From Pseudomonadota bacterium (GTDB taxonomy: Bacteria; Pseudomonadota; Alphaproteobacteria; Rhizobiales; Phreatobacteraceae), in assembly GCA_020161695.1 (NCBI GenBank), contig JAIUOO010000018.1:1-64000 (forward strand): DNA of 64,000 nt. The letters are read 5' to 3'. Position numbers and translations under genes: made by a program. The notes under the pieces were generated by a model. That model had not been told where the DNA came from. It searched no databases and worked only from the letters and a program-made list of their open reading frames with translations. Below, piece by piece: positions 26,322 to 38,468 of the stretch; positions within the stretch are counted from its first letter, which is position 1; every line of letters begins with the position of its first letter.

Positions 26322-27200
26322 TTATCCGCGCAGGCGCTGGCAGAGATCGTCCAGCTGCTCCAACGTCTTGTAGCGGATCCGTAGCTCGCCGCCCGTGCCG
26401 CGGTGGTCGATGCTGACGATCATGCCCAGCGAATCGCCGAGCGCCTTTTCCAGCGCCTTGGTATCGGCATCCTTCTCCGCCCGGTCACGGGACTTGGCGA
26501 CGCGGCCGGTGGTTTTCTCAACCTGTTCCTGCGCCAGCGCCTCGACCTGGCGGACGTTCAGGCCCTTTTCGACGATCTCGGATGCCAGCCGCTCCGGCTG
26601 ATCGTGCGCCAGCAGAGCACGCGCGTGCCCGGCGGTCAGCTGTCCCTCACGCAGCATGCCCTGCACCGAATCCGGCAGCTTCATCAGGCGCAGCGTATTG
26701 GCGACGTGGCTGCGGCTCTTGCCGATGATCCTGGCGAGATCGCCCTGGGCGTAGCCGAACTGCTCGATCAGTTCCTGATAGCCCATCGCCTCTTCGAGCG
26801 GATTGAGGTCCGCGCGCTGGACGTTCTCGATGATGGCAAGCTCCAGCGCCTCGCGATCGCCGACCTCAACCAGATGAATCGGCACTTCGTGCAGCCCGGC
26901 TCGCTGAGCGGCCCGCCAGCGTCGCTCACCGGCAACGATCTCATAGGCATCGACCGCACCGGCAACCGTGCGAACGACGATCGGCTGGATGATCCCCCGC
27001 TCGCGGATCGAATCCGACAGCTCCTGGAGCTCCTCGTCCTTGAACACGCGTCGCGGGTTGCGCGGATTGGCGCGCAGGAACTCAATCGGCACGCGACGGC
27101 TTGCCCGCACGCGATCGACCGAGGCCGTCTCCTCGCCGACATCCCCGATCAGGGCCGCCAAACCACGGCCGAGCCGCGACCGTCCCGCCTCTTCCGCCAT
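26322..27200 (-). CDS. parB: ParB, chromosome-partitioning protein
   Basis: 292 aa. ParB loads on parS as a CTP-dependent clamp. MAEEAGRSRLGRGLAALIGD at the N-terminus is the ParA-interacting region. ParB box II, GERRWRAAQ (about 91-99), and the helix-turn-helix (RIIGKSRSHVANTLRLMKLP, about 158-177) follow. The C-terminal dimerisation domain ends EQLDDLCQRLRG. ATG 27200 gives the canonical N-terminus. An in-frame ATG at 27275 overlapping the parA stop (ATGA) would add 25 residues and lacks a ribosome site. Confidence 0.95.
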   Translation of the reverse strand: MAEEAGRSRLGRGLAALIGDVGEETASVDRVRASRRVPIEFLRANPRNPRRVFKDEELQELSDSIRERGIIQPIVVRTVAGAVDAYEIVAGERRWRAAQRAGLHEVPIHLVEVGDREALELAIIENVQRADLNPLEEAMGYQELIEQFGYAQGDLARIIGKSRSHVANTLRLMKLPDSVQGMLREGQLTAGHARALLAHDQPERLASEIVEKGLNVRQVEALAQEQVEKTTGRVAKSRDRAEKDADTKALEKALGDSLGMIVSIDHRGTGGELRIRYKTLEQLDDLCQRLRG

Positions 27201-27274
27201 TGACTGATCCCTTCGCGACGCAAGCGATATGATCTCCGAGCCGAGCTCGGTTCGAGTCCGAATCGAATCCGACA

Positions 27275-28087
27275 TCACGCCGCCCGCAACATCTTTTCGC
27301 GCTGGATGATTTCGGAGGCGAGCCGGAGATAAGCTTGGCTTCCCACGCATTTCAGATCGTAGAGCAGCACCGGCTTGCCGTAGCTCGGCGCCTCCGACAC
27401 GCGCACGTTCCGCGGAATGATCGTCTGGTAGACCTTGTCGCCCATGAACTGGCGGACATCGTCGACGACCTGCGCGGACAGGTTGTTCCGGGCATCGTAC
27501 ATGGTCAGCACAATGCCATGGATCGTCAGCCGCGGGTTGAGCGTGGCCTTCACCTGCTCGACCGTCTTGATCAGCTGCGACAGACCCTCGAGGGCGAAGA
27601 ACTCGCATTGCAGCGGCACGAGAATGGCGTCCGCCGCCGACATTGCATTGATCGTCAGGAGGTTCAGCGAAGGCGGGCAGTCGATCAGCACGTAGCTGTA
27701 ATCGCCGCGCAGGCTGTCGATCGCCTTTCGCAGGCGGAAGGCGCGGTCACGCTCGCCGGCAATTTCCAGCTCGACGCCGGACAGGTCCATGGTCGAGGGC
27801 GCAATGAACAGGCGCGGCACCGATGTCTCGCGAATCGTTTCGGACAAGGTCCGATCACCGACGAGAACATTATAGGTCGAGCTCTGGCGTGAGCGCCGGT
27901 CGATGCCAAGACCGGTCGAGGCATTGCCTTGCGGATCGAGGTCGAGGATCAGCACGCGCTCGCCGATGGCAGCCAGCGCCGTTCCCAGATTGATGGCCGT
28001 CGTTGTCTTGCCGACGCCGCCCTTCTGATTGGCCAGCGCCAGCACGCGAGGACCGGCCGATGAATGAGACGAGGATAGCATCGCCAT
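27275..28087 (-). CDS. parA: ParA, chromosome-partitioning ATPase
   Basis: 270 aa with a deviant Walker A motif (ANQKGGVGKTTTAINLG, about 19-35), a DLDPQGNASTGLG switch region and Walker B YVLIDCPPSLNLLT. ParA forms ATP-dependent gradients on the nucleoid that move ParB-parS complexes apart. It precedes parB and follows rsmG in the conserved mnmE-mnmG-rsmG-parA-parB order. Confidence 0.96.
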   Translation of the reverse strand: MAMLSSSHSSAGPRVLALANQKGGVGKTTTAINLGTALAAIGERVLILDLDPQGNASTGLGIDRRSRQSSTYNVLVGDRTLSETIRETSVPRLFIAPSTMDLSGVELEIAGERDRAFRLRKAIDSLRGDYSYVLIDCPPSLNLLTINAMSAADAILVPLQCEFFALEGLSQLIKTVEQVKATLNPRLTIHGIVLTMYDARNNLSAQVVDDVRQFMGDKVYQTIIPRNVRVSEAPSYGKPVLLYDLKCVGSQAYLRLASEIIQREKMLRAA

Positions 28088-28112
28088 GACGAACCGCCCG
28101 ACGTTCGTGGGA

Positions 28113-28767
28113 TCAGGTTGAGAGAGAAACCGCTGACCGGATGGTGACGATATGGCCGGATTTGTCCGTCGCGCTCGGCACCGTGATGTAGTCGAGCTTC
28201 CAATATTTAGCGGCTTCGGTCAATTCAGACCCAACATCTTGTCCCTTTGGAAAGAGACCGATGGCTCCGGTTTTCAACAGGGGACTTGCGAGCGAGAGGA
28301 GATTGGGAAGCGCCGCGAGCGCCCTGGCGGTGACCACATCCGGCTTGATTGCCGTTGGCCAGCGCCCGATCACGGCCTCGATCCGATCGGCATGTACCGT
28401 CACCGGGACGCGCATCTGGCGGGCCGCCTCGCGCAGGAACGCCGCCTTGCCGAGCTTGCTTTCGACGCAATGCACGGAAGCTCCGGGCATATCGGCCAGC
28501 GCGGCGGCGATCACCAGCGCCGGCAGGCCGCCGCCGGAGCCAAGATCGACCCAGATCCGCGCCTCTGGCGCATGGCGCAGGAGCTGCAGACTGTCAGCTA
28601 TGTGGCGTGTCCAGATGTCGTCGAGCGTCGATGCGGCAACAAGGTTCTTGACCGGATTCCACTTGCGCAGAAGCGCCACATAGAGCGCGAGACGTCCGGC
28701 TGTTTCACGTGAAACGTTGACGCCAGCCAGATCAGCGGCCGCAAAGGCCGCATCCAGATTGCCAACC

Positions 28768-28775
<8 letters not shown>
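28113..28775 (-). CDS. rsmG: 16S rRNA m7G527 methyltransferase RsmG
   Basis: 220 aa. Methylates G527 of 16S rRNA using S-adenosylmethionine. The SAM-binding motif is [16 protein letters not shown], followed by [28 protein letters not shown] and [11 protein letters not shown] precede it. It overlaps the end of mnmG by 8 bases. Codons for NVSRETA near the N-terminus contain a parS palindrome, so the coding sequence is also under selection as a ParB site. Confidence 0.96.
28701..28716. promoter_or_regulatory. parS site 1 (inside rsmG)
   Basis: TGTTTCACGTGAAACG matches the conserved parS 16-mer TGTTTCACGTGAAACA at 15 of 16 positions. It lies 600 bases from parA, where ParB loading sites are expected. 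Confidence 0.93.
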
Positions 28776-30645
<1,870 letters not shown>

Positions 30646-30738
30646 GAATATGCGCCTCTCGAACCCCGTCCTAATGAAGCGGCGGGCGAACGTCAAAGCC
30701 GCGGTCTGGGCCGCCGACGTTGCGGTGCCGAATCGACA

Positions 30739-30754
30739 TGTTTCACGTGAAACA
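30739..30754. promoter_or_regulatory. parS site 2 (between mnmG and mnmE)
   Basis: TGTTTCACGTGAAACA is an exact match to the bacterial parS consensus. It lies in the short mnmE-mnmG gap, about 4.7 kb from the putative origin. Confidence 0.97.
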
Positions 30755-30770
30755 CCCTCGGCGGGCGGCC

Positions 30771-32102
30771 CTACTTCCCAATGCAGAAGGCCGAGAACAG
30801 TTCGTCAAGAATTGCTTCGGATCCGACTCGACCCGTCAGCCGCCCGAGCGCGCCCAACGCGAGCCTGAGTTGCTCCGCAATGAGTTCGGCATTCGCTTCC
30901 CAATCGGGTGCGGCCAATCCGGCAGCAATATGCTCCCGAACCTCGCCAATCGCCAAACGATGCCGCTCGCGCACGAGAATGGCCGGCTCCCCGCCAGCCG
31001 CGCCGCCCGCAAACGCTGTGAGGTCGGCGACGAGCGCATCCATGCCCTCCCCGGTAACGGCCGAAATCGCGTGACGCTCCCCGCCAACAGAAGCAACCTG
31101 ATCGATCTGGCTCCGAATCAACCAGGCCTTCTCCTGATCCTGCGGCGACGCCGCCGCAGGATCAGTCTCCAGCCACAGCACAAGGTCGGCCGCCTCGACG
31201 CGGCGGCGCGCCCGCGCAACGCCCTCCTGCTCGACGGGGTCGCTACTGTCACGAAGCCCGGCCGTGTCGACGAGCGTCACCGCAACGCCGCCAAGGTCCA
31301 GATGAACCTCGATGGCGTCGCGGGTCGTTCCCGGCACCGGCGAGACGATCGCGACGTCACGACGCGCCAGCGCGTTGAGAAGGGTCGACTTGCCGGCATT
31401 GGGCAGGCCGGCAATGGCAATCGTGATGCCGTCGCGAATCCGCTCGCCGCGCCGACTGTCCTCGATCAACCTCCCGATCTGTTGGTCAAGGTCGCGCAAC
31501 CGTTGCCGGGCCTCATCGAGAGCACCGCTCTCCACATCGCCCTCGTCGGGAAAGTCGATGCTGGCCTCGACAAGCGCCAGAGCCCCCACAAGACCATCGC
31601 GGACCGTCGCAATCGCACCCGCGAGAGACCCACTATACTGCGCATAGGCTTGGCGGCGCTGGCTCTCCGTCTCCGCCTGCAGCAGGTCCCCCAGGCCCTC
31701 GACCGCCGCAAGATCCAGCTTGCCGTTCTCAAAAGCGCGTCGGGTAAACTCGCCGGGTTCCGCCGGCCGGACGCCCGACACGGTCAATGTCGCCCCAAGG
31801 ACTGCCGCGACCACGGCGCGCCCGCCGTGGACCTGGAGTTCCGCGACATCTTCGCCGGTAAAGCTCGCGGGCGCAGGAAACCAGAGGGCCAGGGCACGAT
31901 CGAGCGGCTGCCCGGATGCCGGATCGACCAGGGTCACGAGCGATGCCTCCCGCGGAGGCGGAAGCTTGTTCGCCAGCAATTTCAGGACGTTGATTGAATC
32001 CGGGCCCGAAACCCGGATAACCGCGACACCGGACATGCCGGCCGGCGTCGCGACAGCTGCAATCGTTCGTCCAGCACGGATATGGCCGGGTAAAGCGACC
32101 AT
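30771..32102 (-). CDS. mnmE: MnmE, tRNA-modification GTPase
   Basis: 443 aa. It has an N-terminal tetrahydrofolate-binding domain ([21 protein letters not shown]), a helical domain and an inserted G domain. The G1 motif is [16 protein letters not shown]2/G3 are GTTRDAIE and [10 protein letters not shown], and the protein ends with the invariant FCIGK. It works with MnmG on wobble-uridine modification. A parS lies just downstream, before mnmG. Confidence 0.97.
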   Translation of the reverse strand: MVALPGHIRAGRTIAAVATPAGMSGVAVIRVSGPDSINVLKLLANKLPPPREASLVTLVDPASGQPLDRALALWFPAPASFTGEDVAELQVHGGRAVVAAVLGATLTVSGVRPAEPGEFTRRAFENGKLDLAAVEGLGDLLQAETESQRRQAYAQYSGSLAGAIATVRDGLVGALALVEASIDFPDEGDVESGALDEARQRLRDLDQQIGRLIEDSRRGERIRDGITIAIAGLPNAGKSTLLNALARRDVAIVSPVPGTTRDAIEVHLDLGGVAVTLVDTAGLRDSSDPVEQEGVARARRRVEAADLVLWLETDPAAASPQDQEKAWLIRSQIDQVASVGGERHAISAVTGEGMDALVADLTAFAGGAAGGEPAILVRERHRLAIGEVREHIAAGLAAPDWEANAELIAEQLRLALGALGRLTGRVGSEAILDELFSAFCIGK

Positions 32103-32149
32103 GAATCTATCGTTCCGGATCAGAATCGATCTGCCTGACCGTCAACGGG

Positions 32150-33415
32150 TCAGGTGTTCATCGAATCGAAGAAGTCGCCATTGACCTTGGTCTGCCGCAG
32201 CTTGTCGAGCAGGAACTCGATCGCGTCGACCGTGCCCATCGGATTGAGGATGCGGCGCAGCACATACATCTTCTTGAGGATGTCCGGCGCCACCAGCAGC
32301 TCCTCCTTGCGGGTGCCGGACCGGGTGATGTCGATCGCAGGGAAGGTCCGCTTGTCCGCCACTTTGCGGTCGAGAATGATCTCGGAATTGCCGGTGCCCT
32401 TGAACTCCTCGAAGATCACCTCGTCCATGCGGCTGCCGGTATCGATCAGCGCCGTCGCGATGATCGTCAGCGAGCCGCCTTCCTCGATATTGCGGGCGGC
32501 GCCGAAGAAGCGCTTCGGCCGCTGGAGGGCATTGGCGTCCACGCCGCCGGTCAGCACCTTGCCCGAGGAGGGAACGACAGTGTTGTAGGCGCGGCCGAGG
32601 CGAGTGATCGAATCCAGCAGAATGACCACGTCGCGACCGTGCTCGACCAGGCGCTTCGCCTTCTCGATCACCATTTCGGCCACCTGAACGTGGCGCGTGG
32701 CCGGCTCGTCGAAGGTCGAGGAAATGACCTCGCCGTTCACCGAGCGCTGCATGTCGGTGACTTCTTCCGGGCGCTCGTCGATCAGCAGGACGATCAGATA
32801 GCACTCGGGGTGATTGCGCGTGATGGACTGCGCGATGTTCTGCAGCAGCACGGTCTTGCCGGTGCGCGGCGGCGCAACGATCAGCGCGCGCTGGCCTTTG
32901 CCGAGCGGCACCACGACATCCATGATGCGGGCGGAATAGTCCTTCTTGGTCGGATCCTCGACCTCCATCCGCAGCCGCTGATTCGGGTAGAGCGGCGTCA
33001 GATTGTCGAAGTTGACCTTGTGGCGGGCCTTTTCCGGCTCTTCGAAGTTGATCCGGTTGACCTTCAGCAGCGCGAAATACCGCTCGCCTTCCTTCGGAGA
33101 ACGAATCTGGCCCTCGACCGTATCGCCGGTCCGAAGGCCGAAGCGCCTGATCTGCGACGGCGATACGTAAATATCGTCCGGCCCGGCAAGGTAGTTCGCG
33201 TCGGGAGCGCGAAGAAATCCGAACCCGTCCTGAAGAACTTCGACGACACCTTCACCGATGATGTCCGTATCCTGAGCCGCAAGCTGCTTCAGGCAGGCGA
33301 ACATAAGCTCCTGCTTGCGCAGGGTGGACGCGTTCTCGACCTGCAACTCCTCGGCGAAAGCGAGGAGTTCCGTCGGCGACTTCGACTTGATGTCCTGGAG
33401 TTTGATCTGCTGCAT
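32150..33415 (-). CDS. rho: Transcription termination factor Rho
   Basis: 421 aa, the standard alphaproteobacterial length. It has an N-terminal helix region and an RNA-binding cold-shock-like domain ([22 protein letters not shown]). The hexameric ATPase core has Walker [16 protein letters not shown], the Q/R-loop region [24 protein letters not shown] and Walker [18 protein letters not shown]. Start 33415 gives [20 protein letters not shown]. The open frame continues about 70 codons upstream with unrelated sequence and is not taken as coding. The 250-base leader could host the autoregulation usual for rho. Confidence 0.97.
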   Translation of the reverse strand: MQQIKLQDIKSKSPTELLAFAEELQVENASTLRKQELMFACLKQLAAQDTDIIGEGVVEVLQDGFGFLRAPDANYLAGPDDIYVSPSQIRRFGLRTGDTVEGQIRSPKEGERYFALLKVNRINFEEPEKARHKVNFDNLTPLYPNQRLRMEVEDPTKKDYSARIMDVVVPLGKGQRALIVAPPRTGKTVLLQNIAQSITRNHPECYLIVLLIDERPEEVTDMQRSVNGEVISSTFDEPATRHVQVAEMVIEKAKRLVEHGRDVVILLDSITRLGRAYNTVVPSSGKVLTGGVDANALQRPKRFFGAARNIEEGGSLTIIATALIDTGSRMDEVIFEEFKGTGNSEIILDRKVADKRTFPAIDITRSGTRKEELLVAPDILKKMYVLRRILNPMGTVDAIEFLLDKLRQTKVNGDFFDSMNT

Positions 33416-33668
33416 CGGAACCGCAAAGCTCTGGAAACGGCCGGGCGCGCGAAGCTTTCGCGAGAGCGAAGCCACGCGCGGACGTGCGGGAAACTGATCT
33501 CGCAGATCGTGAGGACGGGATCTGGGTGTCCCTGTCCGGACCGTCGAACCGCGCGCTGCCGGCGCCGTTGCCTTCGGTCCTGTCTGCGTTGGGAGGGCCT
33601 TCTGAATAGGCGTCAGGCGCGCCGAATGCAAGCCCCGCCTGCCGAAGCAGCCCGCACAGCGAACCTAG

Positions 33669-34163
33669 TCAGAACGGTTTGACGATCACCAGGATCACAA
33701 CGAGGACCATGATGACGGTCGGGCCCTCGTTCATGATCCGCCAGTAGCGGGCCGAGCGCGTATTGCGGTCCTCGGCGAAGGCCCTGACAGCCGCCGAAAA
33801 ATGCCCATGCAGGCCGGACAGCACCAGGACCAGCGCAAGCTTCGCATGCAGCCACCCTCCTTGAAACCGGAACGCCACCCAGGCCAGCCACAAACCGACG
33901 ATCCAGGCGACCACCATGGCCGGATTGATGATGGCGCGCAGCAGTCGGCGCTCCATCACCTTGAAGGTCTCGGACGCCTCGGATCCCGCAGCGACGCCGC
34001 AATGATAGACGAAGAGCCGCGGCAGATAGAGCATTCCGGCCATCCAGGAGATGACCGCGACGACGTGCAGCGCCTTCAGCCATGGCGCCCAGGCAGGTGA
34101 TGCCACAAGAACCAGCGCCAGACAGGCAGCCGCGACAACGAGCAGGGAAACAATGGCGCGCAT
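33669..34163 (-). CDS. hemJ: HemJ, protoporphyrinogen IX oxidase
   Basis: 164 aa with four predicted transmembrane helices. Conserved HemJ blocks are LKALHVVAVISWMAGMLYLPRLFVYH, KVMERRLLRAIINPAMV and KLALVLVLSGLHGHFS. The histidine and lysine residues in the first and third are essential in studied homologs. HemJ carries out the penultimate step of heme synthesis where HemG/HemY are missing. It is placed directly after hemE, the conserved alphaproteobacterial arrangement. Confidence 0.92.
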   Translation of the reverse strand: MRAIVSLLVVAAACLALVLVASPAWAPWLKALHVVAVISWMAGMLYLPRLFVYHCGVAAGSEASETFKVMERRLLRAIINPAMVVAWIVGLWLAWVAFRFQGGWLHAKLALVLVLSGLHGHFSAAVRAFAEDRNTRSARYWRIMNEGPTVIMVLVVILVIVKPF

Positions 34164-34187
34164 GCGAGAACGCCTCCTTCTGGCCGA

Positions 34188-35243
34188 TCAGCCCCGCCGC
34201 CACGCGCGGACGCGCGCAACCATCTGCTCGACATGGGCGATCGGCGTGTCCGGCTGAATGCCATGTCCGAGATTGAAGATGTAGCGGCCGCTACCGAAGG
34301 CGGCGAGCGCAGCATCGACGGCGCCGTCGAGCGCCGCGCCGCCAGCCTTTAGCGCCAGCGGATCGATATGACCCTGGACGGCGACACGGGGCTGGATTTC
34401 ACGTGAAACAAACGCGGCGTCAGCAGCCCAGTCGAGCCCGACCGCGTCCGGCCCGGTCTCGAGCATCCACGCCAGCCGCGAGCCGGCGCCCTTCGGGAAA
34501 ACGATCACCGGGACGCCCGGCGCCCGCTGCCGCAGTCCGCTGACGATCCGCGCGATGGGCTCGACGCTCCAGCGGCGGAACTCAGCATCGGGAAGAATGC
34601 CAGCCCAAGTATCGAAAATCTGAACGACCTCGACGCCGGCTTCCACCTGTCCGGCAAGATATTCGACGGAAGCCTCGACCAGCCGATCGATCAGCAGTTG
34701 AAAACCCTCCGGATCGCGATAGGCGAACATCCGCGCAGCGGCCTGATCGTCGCCGCCCCGACCCGCAACCATATAGGTCGCCACGGTCCAGGGAGCGCCA
34801 CAGAAACCGAGGAAGGTGACACCCGGTGGGAGATCCCGCCGAACCCGCCGAACGGTCTCGTAGACCGGCTGAACGACCGCCTCGTCGAGCCGGGAGCCAA
34901 GGCGCCCGAGCCCAGAACGATCGATCAGGCCCTCAAGACGCGGGCCTTCGCCGGCCTCGAACGTCACCGTCTGCCCGAGGGCGTGGGGTACGACCAGGAT
35001 ATCGGAGAACAGGATCGCCCCATCGAAGCCGAAGCGCCGAAGCGGCTGGAGGGTCACCTCGGCAGCGAGTTCCGGGTTGAAGCAGAGCTTCATGAAGGAT
35101 CCCGCCGTCTCGCGCACCTTCCGGTATTCCGGCAGGTAGCGCCCGGCTTGGCGCATCATCCAGATCGGCGGGGTGGCCAGGCTCTGGCCCTGCAGAACGG
35201 CGAGAAGCGGCTTTTCCACGCGCGAGGTCCGATCACTGGTCAT
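34188..35243 (-). CDS. hemE: Uroporphyrinogen decarboxylase
   Basis: 351 aa. Converts uroporphyrinogen III to coproporphyrinogen III. The family motifs [17 protein letters not shown] (about 25-41) and [18 protein letters not shown] are present, as are [13 protein letters not shown] and the C-terminal [12 protein letters not shown]. It flanks the putative replication origin, as in Caulobacter where oriC lies upstream of hemE. Two palindromes stand immediately before its start codon, and a parS-like site lies inside it. Confidence 0.97.
   Translation of the reverse strand: MTSDRTSRVEKPLLAVLQGQSLATPPIWMMRQAGRYLPEYRKVRETAGSFMKLCFNPELAAEVTLQPLRRFGFDGAILFSDILVVPHALGQTVTFEAGEGPRLEGLIDRSGLGRLGSRLDEAVVQPVYETVRRVRRDLPPGVTFLGFCGAPWTVATYMVAGRGGDDQAAARMFAYRDPEGFQLLIDRLVEASVEYLAGQVEAGVEVVQIFDTWAGILPDAEFRRWSVEPIARIVSGLRQRAPGVPVIVFPKGAGSRLAWMLETGPDAVGLDWAADAAFVSREIQPRVAVQGHIDPLALKAGGAALDGAVDAALAAFGSGRYIFNLGHGIQPDTPIAHVEQMVARVRAWRRG
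34395..34410. promoter_or_regulatory. parS site 3 (inside hemE)
   Basis: GATTTCACGTGAAACA matches parS at 14 of 16 positions, with the central TTTCACGTGAAA intact; the two mismatches are at one outer edge. It lies within 1 kb of the putative origin. Confidence 0.8.
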
Positions 35244-35592
35244 CCCTCAAGACAAGTCTTGAAGGAATCTGCTTTGATTCCTTGGCGCTGGATTAGGGGA
35301 ACGCAGTTCCATCCACAACCCATCCCCAGCCCTGGCCACTCACCGAAGCCTTGCCGATGTCGCGATCATTTTCGTTAAATGCTTCATGAATCGGAAAGAA
35401 AGCCTCCACTGACGTGATGTGCCGACGTACCTTCCCACGAACTTCCCAAAGGCCGCCTGACGCCCCTGTCGCGGAACAAGTTGGGGACAGGCTGCCTGAC
35501 TTGTCCCGGCCCGGGCTTGCGGGGGCCCGCCGGGCATGGCCTTGTCCGAACTTGTCCACAGTCCATACCCCCATTGCGAGCGGGCGAAGCCG
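35244..35592. other. Putative chromosomal replication origin (oriC)
   Basis: This 349-base gap separates hemE (leftward) from ppsR (rightward), the place where Caulobacter and several other alphaproteobacteria have oriC. TTGTCCACA (35552-35560) matches the DnaA box TTATCCACA at 8 of 9 positions and CCATCCACA (35309-35317) at 7 of 9. GANTC methylation sites occur at 35265-35269, 35276-35280 and 35388-35392. A less GC-rich stretch (35364-35400) contains TTCGTTAAAT. Transcription diverges on both sides, codirectional with outgoing forks, and parS sites cluster nearby. There are few strong DnaA boxes, so the call is by context as much as by motif. Confidence 0.7.
35247..35283. repeat. Two tandem palindromes upstream of hemE
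   Basis: First palindrome: TCAAGAC, AA, GTCTTGA (35247-35262). Second: AAGGAATC, 6 bases, GATTCCTT (35262-35283), whose two arms each contain a GANTC site. They stand 3 bases from the hemE start codon at the left edge of the putative origin. They could act on hemE mRNA, as a terminator-like barrier, or in origin control by methylation. Confidence 0.6.
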
Positions 35593-36444
35593 GTGACGCA
35601 CCGCCATGAGAGCTACTTTCATCTGCACCTCGTCTCGGACGCGACCGGCGAGACGCTGATGACCGTTGGCCGCGCCGCGGCCGTGCAATACGCGACCGTG
35701 TCCGCCATCGAGCATGTCTATCCGCTGGTCCGCTCGCAGAAGCAGCTCGACCGGGTGCTCACCGAAATCGAGGCCAATCCCGGCATCGTTCTCTACACGC
35801 TGGTGGATCACGAACTTTCCGACCGGCTGACCACCAAATGCCGGGAGTTCGGCTGCCCCTGCCTGTCGGTGCTGGAACCGGTGCTGGCCATGTTCCAGAA
35901 CTATCTCGGTGCGGCCTCGACTCCGCGGGTCGGCGCCCAGCACATGCTGAACGCAGAGTACTTTCAGCGCATCGACGCGCTGAACTACACGATGATGCAC
36001 GATGACGGTCAGCTTCCCGAGAACTGGGAAGAGGCCGATGTCCTGCTGATGGGCGTATCGCGAACCTCCAAGACGCCGACGTCGATCTATCTCGCCAATC
36101 GCGGCGTGAAGACCGCCAATATGCCGCTCGTGCCGGGCATTGCGCTGCCGCCGCAGCTCGACCTGCTCCAGAAGCCGCTGATCGTCGGGCTTTTCGCCAG
36201 CCCCGAACGGATCGTGCAGATCCGCGAGAACCGCATCCTCAGCCTCAATGCGACCCAGGATAAGTCGAGCTATGTCGACCGGACCGCCGTCGCCGAAGAG
36301 ATTGCGGCATCACGCAGGCTGTTCAACGCGCGAAACTGGCCGATCATCGACGTGACCCGGCGCTCCATCGAGGAAACCGCCGCCTCCATCATCTCGCTCC
36401 TGAAAGACCACCGGCGCTCCCTGTCGGCGAGGACGGACCAGTGA
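35593..36444 (+). CDS. ppsR: Pyruvate, phosphate dikinase regulatory protein (PSRP, DUF299)
   Basis: 283 aa from GTG 35593. A bifunctional kinase/pyrophosphorylase that controls PEP synthase or pyruvate phosphate dikinase by ADP-dependent threonine phosphorylation. The N-terminus [14 protein letters not shown], the P-loop-like [22 protein letters not shown] and the C-terminal [17 protein letters not shown] are the family signature. It is the first gene right of oriC. Its stop overlaps the maf start (GTGA). Confidence 0.94.
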   Translation: MTHRHESYFHLHLVSDATGETLMTVGRAAAVQYATVSAIEHVYPLVRSQKQLDRVLTEIEANPGIVLYTLVDHELSDRLTTKCREFGCPCLSVLEPVLAMFQNYLGAASTPRVGAQHMLNAEYFQRIDALNYTMMHDDGQLPENWEEADVLLMGVSRTSKTPTSIYLANRGVKTANMPLVPGIALPPQLDLLQKPLIVGLFASPERIVQIRENRILSLNATQDKSSYVDRTAVAEEIAASRRLFNARNWPIIDVTRRSIEETAASIISLLKDHRRSLSARTDQ

Positions 36445-37037
36445 CCACGCTCGTCCTCGCATCGAAGTCGGAGGCCCGACGCGCCATGCTGGAGGGGGCC
36501 GGCATCACCGTCGACCTCGTGCCGGCGGAGATCGACGAGCGCTCCCTCGACGCCCAATGGGCGGCGGACGGCCGTTCGCCAGCTCAGATCGCGCGCCTTC
36601 TGGCCGAGGAGAAGGCCCGGGCGGTCAGCCGCGCGCGGCCGGATGCCCACGTGATAGGCGCGGACCAGACCTTGGCGCTGGGGCAGGACCGCTTTTCCAA
36701 GCCCGCCTCGCTCGCCGAGGCGCGCGCGCATCTCGAGACGTTTCGCGGCCGAATCCATCATCTGCATTCCGGGGTCGCGCTGGCACGGGGCGGACAGATC
36801 GTGGCCAGCACCGTCAGCTCCGCCGCCATGCATGTGCGGGCCTTTTCCGATGCCTTCCTCGATCGCTACATGACGGCGATGGGAGATCGCGTTTTGACAT
36901 CAGTCGGGTGCTACCAGTTCGAATCGGTCGGGATTCAGCTTTTCGATCGCGTCGAGGGCGACTACTTCACCATCCTCGGCATGCCGCTGTTGCCGCTGCT
37001 CGCCATGCTGCGGAAGGAAGGTCTTGCGACGCCATGA
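36441..37037 (+). CDS. maf: Maf-family nucleotide pyrophosphatase
   Basis: 198 aa from a GTG start overlapping the ppsR stop. Maf proteins hydrolyse non-canonical or pyrimidine nucleoside triphosphates and can limit cell division. Typical residues are [14 protein letters not shown] near the N-terminus, [14 protein letters not shown] and [21 protein letters not shown]. The stop overlaps aroE by four bases. The specificity class (dTTP/UTP or m7GTP/CTP) was not resolved by eye. Confidence 0.93.
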   Translation: MTTLVLASKSEARRAMLEGAGITVDLVPAEIDERSLDAQWAADGRSPAQIARLLAEEKARAVSRARPDAHVIGADQTLALGQDRFSKPASLAEARAHLETFRGRIHHLHSGVALARGGQIVASTVSSAAMHVRAFSDAFLDRYMTAMGDRVLTSVGCYQFESVGIQLFDRVEGDYFTILGMPLLPLLAMLRKEGLATP

Positions 37038-37864
37038 CCCGAGCCTGTTGTATCGGCTGGCCGATCGAGCATGTGCGCTCGCCGATCATCCACAATCACT
37101 GGCTGAAGACGATGGGGATTGCCGGCGCTTACACGCGCGAGGGCGTTCGGCCGGAGCACTTCGCGACCTTCTTCCGCGGCCTGGCCGAGCAGGGCTTTGC
37201 CGGCTGCAACGTGACGTTGCCGCACAAGGAAACCGCCTTCGCCCTGCTCGATGAGGTCGATCCAGCGGCGATGGCTGTCGGAGCGGTGAACACGGTGTGG
37301 CTCGATGGCGGCAAGCTCGTCGGCATGAATTCCGACGTTCCCGGCTTCATCGCCAATCTGGACGAGGAGGCCCCCGGCTGGGACAGGACGAGCGCTCATG
37401 CGGTCGTGATCGGCGCCGGCGGAGCGGCTCGCGGCATCGTTTATGGGCTGATCGAACGCGGCGTCGAGATCATCACGCTGGCGAATCGATCGACGGGCAA
37501 GGCTGAGCTGATCGCCCGGCAATATCCTGGCCGGGTCAGGGTCGCAGGGCTGGACGACCTGCCGTCCGCCCTCGCCACATGTGATCTGCTGGTCAACACC
37601 ACTTCGCTCGGGATGGCTGGCCAACCGCCGCTAGCCGTCGATCTCGATCACATGAAGCCCGGCGCGATCGTTTCGGATATCGTCTATGCGCCGCTGGTTA
37701 CTGATCTGCTGCGCCAGGCGGCCGAGCGAGGCCATCCGACCGTCGGGGGTCTCGGCATGCTGTTGCATCAGGCCGTGCCAGGCTTCGAGCGCTGGTTTGG
37801 CGTCCGGCCGACCGTGACGCGTGCGCTGTACGACCTGGTCGCTGCCGATATCGGAGCGCACTGA
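37034..37864 (+). CDS. aroE: Shikimate dehydrogenase
   Basis: 276 aa. NADPH-dependent reduction of 3-dehydroshikimate in aromatic amino acid synthesis. The shikimate-binding part has [12 protein letters not shown] and the catalytic lysine in [10 protein letters not shown], with GAVNTVW after it. The nucleotide-binding glycine-rich loop is [15 protein letters not shown] and the NADP-type NRSTGKAE follows. It overlaps maf by four bases and is followed by coaE after one base. Confidence 0.96.
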   Translation: MTRACCIGWPIEHVRSPIIHNHWLKTMGIAGAYTREGVRPEHFATFFRGLAEQGFAGCNVTLPHKETAFALLDEVDPAAMAVGAVNTVWLDGGKLVGMNSDVPGFIANLDEEAPGWDRTSAHAVVIGAGGAARGIVYGLIERGVEIITLANRSTGKAELIARQYPGRVRVAGLDDLPSALATCDLLVNTTSLGMAGQPPLAVDLDHMKPGAIVSDIVYAPLVTDLLRQAAERGHPTVGGLGMLLHQAVPGFERWFGVRPTVTRALYDLVAADIGAH

Positions 37865-37865
37865 C

Positions 37866-38468
37866 ATGCGCATCGTCGGATTGACCGGATCGATCGGAAT
37901 GGGGAAGTCGACCACGTCGGCGTTCTTCCGCGAGGCCGGCATTCCCGTTTACGACGCCGACGCGGCCGTTCACAGGCTCTATTCCGGCGAGGCGGTGCCG
38001 TTGATCGAGGCGGCCTTTCCCGGCACGACGGCTGACGGAACGGTGGATCGCACGAAACTCGGCGCGGCGGTGCTCGGCAACGCAGCCGCGATGAAGACGC
38101 TCGAAGCCATCATCCATCCGCTCGTCGGCCAGACGCAGGCGCGCTTCCGGCAAGCTTGCAGGGCGCGCGGCGACCGATTGGTCGTGCTCGACATCCCGCT
38201 TCTGTTCGAGACCGGCGGAGATTCCCGCGTTGATGTCGTTGCGGTCGTTTCGGCAGGGGCTGCAGCGCAGCGCAGCCGCGTCCTTGCCCGCCCGGGCATG
38301 ACCGCCGAGAAGCTCGATGCCATCCTGGCGCGTCAGATGCCGGATGCCGAAAAGCGCCGCCGCGCCCATGTCGTGCTCGATACCAGCCGCGACTTCGCCT
38401 CGGCACGTCGTCAGGTCGCAGCCTTCATCAGAGCCTTTGCCGCAGACGGAGAATCCCGCCATGCGTGA
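37866..38468 (+). CDS. coaE: Dephospho-CoA kinase
   Basis: 200 aa. Last step of coenzyme A synthesis. The P-loop is [18 protein letters not shown] (about 4-21), followed by [10 protein letters not shown]. The lid and CoA-site residues are in [14 protein letters not shown]. It starts one base after the aroE stop and overlaps dnaQ by 8 bases, so all five genes from ppsR to dnaQ form one operon. Confidence 0.96.
   Translation: MRIVGLTGSIGMGKSTTSAFFREAGIPVYDADAAVHRLYSGEAVPLIEAAFPGTTADGTVDRTKLGAAVLGNAAAMKTLEAIIHPLVGQTQARFRQACRARGDRLVVLDIPLLFETGGDSRVDVVAVVSAGAAAQRSRVLARPGMTAEKLDAILARQMPDAEKRRRAHVVLDTSRDFASARRQVAAFIRAFAADGESRHA

Noticed and set aside
33416..33631. In-frame extension of Rho by about 70 residues
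   Set aside because: The extra residues are Arg/Pro-rich and unlike any Rho; the standard 421-aa protein starts at 33415.
35293..36000. Minus-strand frame through the putative origin and the start of ppsR
   Set aside because: It is antisense to conserved ppsR and would erase the hemE/ppsR gap; the translation has no family features.
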